Shown here: in pieces, positions 32,888 to 39,765 of the stretch
Position numbering within the stretch: position 1 is the stretch's first letter
How the letters are laid out: each line of letters starts with the position of its first letter
Notes under the pieces: model-generated
Seen by the model: only the letters and a program-made list of their open reading frames with translations
The model's database searches: none
Told to the model about the DNA's origin: nothing
Source of the DNA: Pseudomonas sp. WJP1
Lineage (GTDB): Bacteria; Pseudomonadota; Gammaproteobacteria; Pseudomonadales; Pseudomonadaceae
Assembly (NCBI RefSeq): GCF_028471945.1
Contig: NZ_CP110128.1
Coordinates: forward strand, 3,522,501 to 3,586,500
Length of the DNA: 64,000 nt
Direction: 5' to 3'
Program-made: the position numbers and the translations under genes

Positions 32888-34489
32888 ATGCCTTCTTTAC
32901 GTCTCATCCTGCTTTTTGATGGCACCGACAACACGCCCAAGGATCGCACCAACGTCTGGCGTACCTATGGGTTGCTCGCGGAAAAAGACGTGAATGGTGT
33001 TCCCCAGAAAAAGGAATACATCACGGGAGTCGGTACCGACGTTGGCGAACTCGTCCGAGGCAGCATCTTTGGCCAGGGCGTTGCCCGCAAAATTCGTGAA
33101 GGCTACGAATGGCTGGTCGAGAATTATCAGGACGACACGGAGATTTACGTCTTCGGCTTCAGCCGCGGCGCGTTCGCCGCTCGCAGCCTCGTGCAGATGA
33201 TCGCCATCTGCGGACTTGCACGCCCGGACACGCTCAAGGAATGGAGCACCAAGGAAATTTTCGACCGTTATGCAGATATTTCGCAGCAGGATAGCGAGGT
33301 CATCCGCCCCATGTGGCGATTGCGCTACTGGCAGGGCCACCCGACGGAGGCGCCTCCCGGCTGGCATCCCGACCGCTTGGAGGCCCGCCTCATCGATGAC
33401 GTCTACGTGCGTGCGGTGAAGATCCGTATGGCCGGCCTGTGGGACACCGTTGGCGCCATCGATGCCGACGCCCTGCAAAACAAAGACGCACACCGCGGCA
33501 AATCCGCCGCTCACAACGTGCGACCCACACGGGCGCAGGGATACGGCCACCATGCCCTTGCCATTGACGAACACCGCCCAATGTTCGAGGCCTCCCTGTG
33601 GCGCGCCTTCGCCGAGACGGGAAAGGAAGCGCAAACACTCGACGATTTCACTGAATGCTACGAGCAACGCTGGTTTATCGGTGCGCACTCCGATGTTGGC
33701 GGCGGCTACCAGGACGATGATCTACCCAATATTACCCTGCAGTGGATGATGCAGAAGGCCACTGCGCTCGGCCTTGCGTTCACTCACACCATCGAGCCCC
33801 GCCCTGGCGCGTGGCACGACCCCATTCACGACAGTTTCAAAGCCTTCGCTGGTCAGATCCTCAACATCTGGGACGAAATCAAAAACGGCGACCAGCGTAA
33901 TTACCGAGATATCGGCAGGCTACCCCGCAGTATCGTCACGTCTGGAGGTACGGCCGGCTCCCTGTGCACCATTAATGAAACCATTGATGATTCCGTGCTA
34001 CGCCGCTGGCAGGAGGACCCGACCTACCGCCCGCCCAAGCTGGTGGAGTACTTTGTTCGAAACCCCGGTGAGCTTCCCCACGGTACAACCACGGCGCAAC
34101 GAACCCAGCGCATCTACGCCGAAAAATACTGGAACCCGACCGGTGTGTTCCTGCGCGCCGGCGTCCGTTACCGAGCCCACGTCGTGCCCGGGGTTGGCGA
34201 ACCCTTACGCGATCTCAAGTACATCGCGCGCAGTATCGACGGCGAGGACTGGGACAGCGTCGCCCACAGGGCTGCCTCACTCGTCCATGGCAAGCGCAAG
34301 GATGACGCCAAATGGTTCGCCCTCATCGGCACCGTGGACAAGTACCACCCTTGGGTAATGAAAGACGGTGGTGAGTTCACCGTGCCCGTCAGCGGCCAGA
34401 TGCTCTGCTACTTCAACGATGTGCAGATCGAACTAGGGTTTTACGATAATAATTCTGGCTGGGTAATGTTGGAAATCGAGCGACTCTAG
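32888..34489 (+). CDS. DUF2235 alpha/beta hydrolase (Tle1-like phospholipase fold)
   Basis: The 533-residue protein starts LRLILLFDGTDNTPKDRTNV and has the nucleophile elbow FGFSRGAFAARSL (S92), and AHSDVGGGYQDDDL (H267, D269), the DUF2235 arrangement found in type VI lipase effectors of the Tle1 group. A beta-rich C-terminal region follows from ~390. TAAGGAG is ideally placed before the ATG, 50 bases after the amidase-patatin gene. No VgrG, PAAR or obvious immunity gene is adjacent, so type VI delivery is not supported by context. It is the last member of the compact hydrolase run. Confidence 0.87.
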   Translation: MPSLRLILLFDGTDNTPKDRTNVWRTYGLLAEKDVNGVPQKKEYITGVGTDVGELVRGSIFGQGVARKIREGYEWLVENYQDDTEIYVFGFSRGAFAARSLVQMIAICGLARPDTLKEWSTKEIFDRYADISQQDSEVIRPMWRLRYWQGHPTEAPPGWHPDRLEARLIDDVYVRAVKIRMAGLWDTVGAIDADALQNKDAHRGKSAAHNVRPTRAQGYGHHALAIDEHRPMFEASLWRAFAETGKEAQTLDDFTECYEQRWFIGAHSDVGGGYQDDDLPNITLQWMMQKATALGLAFTHTIEPRPGAWHDPIHDSFKAFAGQILNIWDEIKNGDQRNYRDIGRLPRSIVTSGGTAGSLCTINETIDDSVLRRWQEDPTYRPPKLVEYFVRNPGELPHGTTTAQRTQRIYAEKYWNPTGVFLRAGVRYRAHVVPGVGEPLRDLKYIARSIDGEDWDSVAHRAASLVHGKRKDDAKWFALIGTVDKYHPWVMKDGGEFTVPVSGQMLCYFNDVQIELGFYDNNSGWVMLEIERL

Positions 34490-34644
34490 CCATCGGCGCG
34501 CTCCGCGAGGGGTGATCCTGTGGCTCTTGTCGTTAAGCCATGCGAGGAGCACCCATGGCCGCTGATTCGTCTGCTACGTTCTTGTACTGAATCGCCCGGG
34601 TTTCGTCGGCAGGCGAGCCATGGTTCGGCGCCATAGGAGGTCAT

Positions 34645-35151
34645 ATGTTAGCGGTGGATTTTGCCAATATCGTAACTCCCTTGGCCTGGCCAGTCACATC
34701 GTTACTTATTGCAGCGCTCTTCTACAGGCCAGTCTGTGCCGTTCTCGAACGGCTCGCAGAAACAGTCACATTCAAAACAATAAAGGTAAAGGTACTGGGT
34801 GTGGAGGCTGAGCTCACACCTGAGTACGCTCGTACTGTTCTGCATGAGCTTCTGGATGACATTACAGCAACGTCAAATCAGCTAACACCAGAGGAGGTCG
34901 CTCTCTTTGACTCTATTTTGGTTGCAGCAGGAAAAAAATCTGTCGCTGAACTTATTCCCGGCTTTGAACGTGAGAGTCCAGAGCATGCGCAATTGCGAAA
35001 TCTTCGAGATCAGAAGCTGGTACTGCCGAAAGAGAAACGCTCTTGGAAGGCTACTAGTCATCCGGTCGTTACCCCGTATGGGCATCTCGTCGCCAGCCTA
35101 CGTACAACTAACGCAGAACGAGCGCGCTCGTTCAAACAGAATGGGGCATAG
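34645..35151 (+). CDS. Hypothetical membrane-anchored protein
   Basis: The 168-residue product has an N-terminal membrane segment (about 5-30, LAWPVTSLLIAALFYRPVCA), an amphipathic region and a cytoplasmic-looking C-terminal domain of ~110 residues with EELDD-like acidic helices and a basic end. ATAGGAGGTCAT makes a strong ribosome site. The position two genes after the hydrolases suggests a membrane partner, possibly a sensor or immunity protein, but I recognise no family. A short 11-codon frame with its own GAGGAG (34555-34590) lies just upstream and may be a truncated gene start. Confidence 0.65.
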   Translation: MLAVDFANIVTPLAWPVTSLLIAALFYRPVCAVLERLAETVTFKTIKVKVLGVEAELTPEYARTVLHELLDDITATSNQLTPEEVALFDSILVAAGKKSVAELIPGFERESPEHAQLRNLRDQKLVLPKEKRSWKATSHPVVTPYGHLVASLRTTNAERARSFKQNGA

Positions 35152-35165
35152 TCCATTCTTTATGA

Positions 35166-35771
35166 TTACTCCAGGATTTCAGGCAATGAATTTGAATGAG
35201 TGCCATTCTTGTTATTGTACGCATCAACCATTGCCTTCGCCAACTTTTGCGCATCAATCTTGTGATTAATCGGCATGATTTCCCCGCCCCTCAAGCCAAG
35301 CGACTCTAAGTAGTAGTAGTTAATTTTATCCAAATCAACTCCATCTTCGGCTAGGCGTCTGTTTCCAACAAGCACCAGGCACCCTTCCGCTAATCGATAA
35401 TAGTGCCGATCCGAATCACTCAGCCATTCAAGCATTGTATTATCACCGCCACTGACACTATTGCGTATGTTTGCTTTTTGGAGCGCCTGCAAAAGCTCCT
35501 TTGTTGAGGTTAGAGTCGAAATAGGCGGTGACAACACTCCATCTCTTGTGTCCGATTCGTTGTCTGGCACTTGGCTGATAGGCGTGCTCTGACTGATCGG
35601 CGTCGCCTGAGTGGGACTGGAATGCTTCCTTTCTCCCAAGAGGTCATTTTGAGAAAGCGTCACTATCAAGGCCGTCAGGGCAGCGATGACAGCAGCGATT
35701 CCAGAAAGAATGCCAGGAAGGGTTTTCCACCATGAACCTTTTTCGTTTCCTTCATCCATTGTTCGGCTCAT
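35166..35771 (-). CDS. Hypothetical single-pass membrane protein
   Basis: The ~201-residue product has an N-terminal membrane segment (LPGILSGIAAVIAALTALIV), a Ser/Thr/Pro-rich linker with the repeated QATPISQSTPISQ, and a C-terminal domain with YYLESLGLRGGEIMPINHKI and a helical tail. The start is unsure: ATG 35771 is used; a GTG at 35816 and ATG 35759 are alternatives, none with a strong ribosome site. It converges with the membrane protein at 34645-35151. It is AT-rich compared with the hydrolase genes, suggesting a separate origin. No family recognised. Confidence 0.55.
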   Translation of the reverse strand: MSRTMDEGNEKGSWWKTLPGILSGIAAVIAALTALIVTLSQNDLLGERKHSSPTQATPISQSTPISQVPDNESDTRDGVLSPPISTLTSTKELLQALQKANIRNSVSGGDNTMLEWLSDSDRHYYRLAEGCLVLVGNRRLAEDGVDLDKINYYYLESLGLRGGEIMPINHKIDAQKLAKAMVDAYNNKNGTHSNSLPEILE

Positions 35772-35828
35772 CGAATTAGTGCCACTTGGTACATTTACGC
35801 CCGTTGTCAGTTGCACGCCGAAGTATCT

Positions 35829-36317
35829 TTAACCTGGTGCAGGTTGAAATTTCCACTCCACGTTCGGTTGGTCTACACAATCCCACTGCGTGATGGCACC
35901 TCCGTTTCCTTGAGTTGCGCCCTGCTGGTGAACACATTTTCCGCTATGCTGAAACTTTAAGAAAAAATATCCGTCACTTGCTGGTATCTGTTTCAATTTC
36001 ACGTTCGGCTGGTCTACACAATCCCACTGCGTGATGGCATCTCCGTTTCTTTGAGTTGCGCCCTGTTGATGAACACATTTTCCGCTATGCTGAAACTTCA
36101 AGAAAAAATATCCGTCGCCTGCGGGTATTTTCTCCAGTTTCACGTTTGGCTGGTTCACGCAGCTCCATTGCGTGATGGCGTCTCCGTTTCCTTGAGTCGC
36201 GCCATGCTGATGAAGGCACTTACCACTATGTTTCGCCACAACAAAAAAATACTCTGAGGCATTAGCTTGTGAGTAACTAGTCAAAAAGCAAAAAGCAAAT
36301 AAGATGATTTTCTTCAT
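35829..36317 (-). CDS. Secreted ricin-type beta-trefoil lectin
   Basis: The 162-residue protein has a signal peptide (MKKIILFAFCFLTSYSQANA, cleavage ~20) and three ~47-residue repeats, each with SGKC-HQ-GATQ and ITQWDCVDQPNV, close to the Q-x-W motif of ricin B domains. Three such repeats make one beta-trefoil, which binds carbohydrate. Length is close to the minimum for a single trefoil. GAGAGGG precedes the ATG. The gene is AT-rich. It may be secreted to the periplasm or outside and bind glycans; a role with the membrane protein downstream is possible, since they share strand and spacing. Confidence 0.82.
   Translation of the reverse strand: MKKIILFAFCFLTSYSQANASEYFFVVAKHSGKCLHQHGATQGNGDAITQWSCVNQPNVKLEKIPAGDGYFFLKFQHSGKCVHQQGATQRNGDAITQWDCVDQPNVKLKQIPASDGYFFLKFQHSGKCVHQQGATQGNGGAITQWDCVDQPNVEWKFQPAPG
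35859..36260 (-). repeat. Three tandem 141-bp direct repeats within the lectin gene
   Basis: Units begin at 35859, 36000 and 36141, exactly 141 bases (47 codons) apart. The first two units are nearly identical at DNA level over about 120 bases; the third, which encodes the N-terminal repeat, is more diverged. This fits recent internal duplication or homogenisation of the last two trefoil lobes. Confidence 0.8.
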
Positions 36318-36493
36318 GCTAAAGACCCTCTCAGCCTAAAGATTAAGTATCAATCCTTTGCAGAGGCTTTCGCAAATCACCTAACTACTAAGTGACATGG
36401 ACTACAAGCCCATTGACCTCTATAAGCATAGACAGCGATCCCAAGAAGTCCAGTATCTGGTCGCGGTAAGGTGGGCGTTCTCATTTGAGGTAA

Positions 36494-36742
36494 GTCGAGT
36501 CGTTTCCGGAGCAGGACGGCCGTAATCGCCTCGCGAGCCTCCTCGCCCGCTTCGAACTGTCCGGCGGCAACATCGTCAACGTGGTCCAGTTCGCCGCAAT
36601 CGAAGCGATCGCGGCAAGTCGCCCGTCGATCCGCCTGAGTGACGCGGTGACCGGTGTGCAGCGGGAGTTCGAAAAAGAAGGCAAGGTGTTTTCGCAATCT
36701 CGTCGAGGAAACCCCGGAATGACAGCGGTATCAATCAGCTAG
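36494..36742 (+). pseudogene. C-terminal relic of an AAA+ ATPase
   Basis: A rightward frame without start encodes LLARFELSGGNIVNVVQFAA followed by IEAIAASRPSIRLSDAVTGV and a REFEKEGKVF end. This matches the lid and C-terminal helices of AAA+ ATPases of the CDC48-like group found in phage-tail-like and other bacterial operons (F-x-LSGG-I-N-v-A and rREyeKeGk). A stop in frame (36491-36493) lies before it and TAG at 36740-36742 ends it. It is GC-rich in an AT-rich setting. Only ~70 codons of a gene normally several hundred codons long remain. Confidence 0.6.
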
Positions 36743-36797
36743 CCCGGATGCAACTGAACACGTGTCTAGACGAGCAACATCGACCTTTAATCGTAGG

Positions 36798-37412
36798 CTA
36801 CCCATCAAGGACTCTATAGATCTCCGAAACCACCTGCATCGTTGCGTCTTCAATCGTTCCTTCATTACGGCATAAAACCCAGTCGAGATCTGCAATCGCA
36901 CGCTCGAACGCCTTGGTACAAGCGACATGTTCTTCCAGCTTATGGATCACAGTACTGCTCAGCCCACGCCGTCGAGCCGCTGCCCTCGCCCACGAAATAT
37001 CAGGGGCGGTGACAACCCCGACATGCAGGTCTGGCACTCGCACGTTTCGATCAATGTTCAACTGTAGAATCTCTGCAAACGGGACTATCCGGCGAAACGC
37101 GGCATCAGACGGGTACCAGCGATCGATCAAGATGATGCTGCCTGGTGGCTGTTTAGTCAGCACGTGCCGGGAGATCCAGGTACGGCTATCAGCAAAGCGC
37201 TCACAAACCTCCAACTCCAGATCCCGGGAGGGATTTCTGACGAATTTGTTAACGAGAGTCATTGTTTCACCCCTGAAGGGGTCGCTTTTTCTCTCGCAAA
37301 GTCGGATCACCTTTTGGTTGTCGGCCCTCAGTGCTTTCGTAACGGCCTCCAACAGTGTGGTTTTGCCGGCTCCCTTGGGCCCATCCAGAGAAACAAACAG
37401 CGCACGATTCAT
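36798..37412 (-). CDS. Thymidylate-kinase-like P-loop protein
   Basis: The 204-residue protein has a Walker A loop DGPKGAGKTTLLEA, a DRW motif (LIDRWYPSDAAF) typical of thymidylate kinases and an Arg-rich lid (AAARRRGLS). Housekeeping Tmk is found elsewhere in the genome and has a different sequence around the LID, so this is probably an accessory nucleoside or nucleotide kinase. It sits alone at the right side of the island, leftward, with no clear ribosome site. It could act on a modified or phage-related nucleotide, but that is conjecture. Confidence 0.75.
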   Translation of the reverse strand: MNRALFVSLDGPKGAGKTTLLEAVTKALRADNQKVIRLCERKSDPFRGETMTLVNKFVRNPSRDLELEVCERFADSRTWISRHVLTKQPPGSIILIDRWYPSDAAFRRIVPFAEILQLNIDRNVRVPDLHVGVVTAPDISWARAAARRRGLSSTVIHKLEEHVACTKAFERAIADLDWVLCRNEGTIEDATMQVVSEIYRVLDG

Positions 37413-37631
37413 TCTTCACATAACGATTGATATACGGTTTTTTTCCCGGTTCGTTCGCTGGAACCGCTTGGTGCGACTATGCGAATCGAGTAGAGGGTTC
37501 TTATGAACTGACGAACACTCTAACATCGCGGATCCAAGGTTGCTTCCAGCATCAGCGCCCTCTCCTGCTCGACCTCCATCGCCTCAGTCCAAGTCCACAG
37601 AGGCAGGGAGCGCGACGATGTCATCCTGCAT

Positions 37632-39521
37632 TCAACCAGGTCGCGAAATACCGTGATGACGCAGTTTGCGATAAAGCGTATTTCGGCTGATCCCCAGGCG
37701 CGCGGCAACACGAGCGATATGCCAATGTTCCGCCTCAATCAACGTCAGCAGCGTCTGCCGTTCGGATACTCCCAGCGGATTTTCGGCCAACGCAACTGAC
37801 GCTGCCGGCAGTAACTCTGCCAAGTCGTCCAGGGTGACACGCCCCTCCAACGACAACGCTACCAGCGTGCGCAGGCACGTGCGCAACTGCCGGACATTGC
37901 CCGGCCACGGATGCTTGAGCAAGCGCTCCCTGACGCCCGCCTCCAGTCGAATCCTTGTGCCTTTTGATTCTTCGCGCAGCAGAAGGTCGAGCAAACGGCC
38001 CTTGTCTGATCGTTCGCGCAATGGCGGGAGCTGCACGGTGAAACCGGCAATGCGATAAAAAAGATCTTCACGAAAGCGCCCTTCGGCTACACAGGCGTGC
38101 AGATCCTGGTGGCTGGCACTGACAAGTCGTACGTCGAGGGGACGCGCCGTCGCGCCGCCTAGGGGCACCACTTGACGCTCCTCCAGCACCCGCAGCAGGC
38201 GAGTCTGCAGCGCCAGTGGCATATCGGCGATTTCATCAAGAAACAGAATGCCGCCATGGGCTTGTTCCAGCTTGCCGATCATCCCGTCCTTGCGTGCGCC
38301 GGTGAAGCTGCCGCCGCGATAGCCGAACAGCTCGCTCTCGATCAGCGTCTCTGGAATGGCTGCGCAATTGATTGCCACAAACGGCTGGGCCGCCCTGGCG
38401 CTGGCGCGGTGCAGCGCCGCCGCAAAAGCTTCTTTGCCGGTACCGGTTTCGCCCTGTAGAAATACCGGAACGTCACGCTCCAGAACTCGCAATGCGCGAG
38501 CAAATCCGCGTTGCAGGCGTGGGTCTTCCAGGCACACGTGCACGTCGTTGATGATGGGCGTTGGGGCAATGACCAAGGGCGGCTGGTGCGCGGGTTCTCG
38601 CAACTGACCGTAGAGCAGGCGTCCGTCCACCAGCCGCATGGGCCAGCAGACGCTCGGCTGGGCGCTGGCCTGGCTCATCACCTGGTCGATAGGTGTTTCC
38701 AGCAGCATCGTCAGGGATTGCCCCACCACCTGGTCACGGCTGAGACCCAGCAGGTCCAGCGCAGCCTGATTGACTGAACAGATACGGGCACTCTCGTCAA
38801 AACTGAGCAGGCCTTCACCCTGCAGCCCAACGTAGCCCGCCTCAGGATGGAAGCGCAGCAAGTATCGCTGCGGATCCTGCCCCAGGAAAAAACAGCTCTC
38901 GATCAACTTGGCTGACAGGTTGGTCAATGCCATGGCCTGGAAGTGTTGCTGAAGGCTGTGGTCATCCCTGACAGAAGAAAGGTTGAGCACGGCCAGCAAC
39001 TCTCCACGCGCATCGAATATCGGGCTCGCCGAACAGGTCAGGCCGACGTGCTTGCCACGGAAATGCTCATCACGGCGGATGGTGACGTGCTGTCGCTCGA
39101 CCAGGCAGGTGCCGACACCGTTGGTGCCCTCGCAATCTTCACTCCATACCGAGCCGAGCCACAGCCCGGAACGCTGGAACTCGGCTCGTTCGGATTCGTT
39201 GAACACGCTGTCGATCGCCACACCGCGAGCATCGGTGAGTAGCACCACGTGGCCGTCTCGACCGAGTTGTTGGTGCAGGTTGCTCATCTGCCAATGCGCC
39301 ACGGCAATGATGTGTTCCAGTGGCCCGCGGTGATCCTGCAAGCGTGCTTGTTCAACCACATTAGGTGCGCGGCGGCTGGCGGGATCGAGCTGATACTGAT
39401 CCAGGCACCGGCGCCAGGATCGTGTGATGGCCAGGTCAGCGGTAGCGCTGTGGCTGGCGATAGTGCCCTGCACAGCATGCAGCACCTGCTGTGCATGGGC
39501 GTTGATCAAGGCCGGCTTCAT
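37632..39521 (-). CDS. AcoR-type sigma-54-dependent transcriptional activator
   Basis: The 629-residue protein has an N-terminal GAF-like sensor (about 70-205), a PAS-like segment (~235-300), a sigma-54 interaction AAA+ domain with GETGTGKEAFAAALHRA and GGILFLDEIADMPLALQ, and a C-terminal Fis-type helix-turn-helix (ARVAARLGISRNTLYRKLR). The L1 loop reads GYRGGSFTGARK, so it has GSFTGA instead of the usual GAFTGA; Ser variants occur in this group. It is divergent from the flavin monooxygenase, which has a -24/-12 promoter and a palindrome suited to enhancer binding. It probably activates that gene in response to a small ligand. GGAGAAC is upstream of the ATG. Confidence 0.93.
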   Translation of the reverse strand: MKPALINAHAQQVLHAVQGTIASHSATADLAITRSWRRCLDQYQLDPASRRAPNVVEQARLQDHRGPLEHIIAVAHWQMSNLHQQLGRDGHVVLLTDARGVAIDSVFNESERAEFQRSGLWLGSVWSEDCEGTNGVGTCLVERQHVTIRRDEHFRGKHVGLTCSASPIFDARGELLAVLNLSSVRDDHSLQQHFQAMALTNLSAKLIESCFFLGQDPQRYLLRFHPEAGYVGLQGEGLLSFDESARICSVNQAALDLLGLSRDQVVGQSLTMLLETPIDQVMSQASAQPSVCWPMRLVDGRLLYGQLREPAHQPPLVIAPTPIINDVHVCLEDPRLQRGFARALRVLERDVPVFLQGETGTGKEAFAAALHRASARAAQPFVAINCAAIPETLIESELFGYRGGSFTGARKDGMIGKLEQAHGGILFLDEIADMPLALQTRLLRVLEERQVVPLGGATARPLDVRLVSASHQDLHACVAEGRFREDLFYRIAGFTVQLPPLRERSDKGRLLDLLLREESKGTRIRLEAGVRERLLKHPWPGNVRQLRTCLRTLVALSLEGRVTLDDLAELLPAASVALAENPLGVSERQTLLTLIEAEHWHIARVAARLGISRNTLYRKLRHHGISRPG

Positions 39522-39604
39522 TGTTCTTGTTCTCCGTTACGGTCAGGACACGGGGCTGCTTGCAGCTTATATGAAAAGACTGCAATGAGCGTTTTTTGCA
39601 CGGA

Positions 39605-39619
39605 GTGACACTCTGTCAC
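39605..39619 (+). promoter_or_regulatory. Palindromic upstream activator site
   Basis: GTGACACTCTGTCAC is a perfect inverted repeat (six-base arms, 3-base centre) about 100 bases upstream of the sigma-54 promoter, the usual distance for an enhancer of an AcoR-type activator. A half-like CGTGACATG follows at about 39636. Confidence 0.65.
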
Positions 39620-39706
39620 CCGCCATTCCCGGATTCGTGACATGGATCCGCGTCAAAGCCTGAGCAGTACTGCGCCAACCGCTCTGCAACGAGGCTTTCA
39701 TGAAGA

Positions 39707-39722
39707 TGGCCCGGGCCTTGCT
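39707..39722 (+). promoter_or_regulatory. Sigma-54 (-24/-12) promoter of the flavin monooxygenase gene
   Basis: TGGCCCGGGCCTTGCT has the invariant GG and GC with ten bases between them, matching TGGCAC-N5-TTGCW at all but one position. The start would be near 39734, upstream of ATG 39766 and downstream of ATG 39700, so it also decides the gene start. Confidence 0.8.
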
Positions 39723-39765
39723 CCAGGACGAGTTGTTACAAAAACAACAAGAACGGGAGAAGCCC

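Noticed and set aside
27226..34489. Type VI secretion effector cluster as an explanation of the hydrolase run
   Set aside because: DUF2235, patatin and amidase folds occur in type VI effectors, but no VgrG, PAAR, Hcp or adaptor gene is in the window.
39560..39580. A second possible -24/-12 element, AGGACACGGGGCTGCT, near 39545
   Set aside because: GG and GC spacing is right but the flanking bases match poorly; the element at 39707-39722 is much better.
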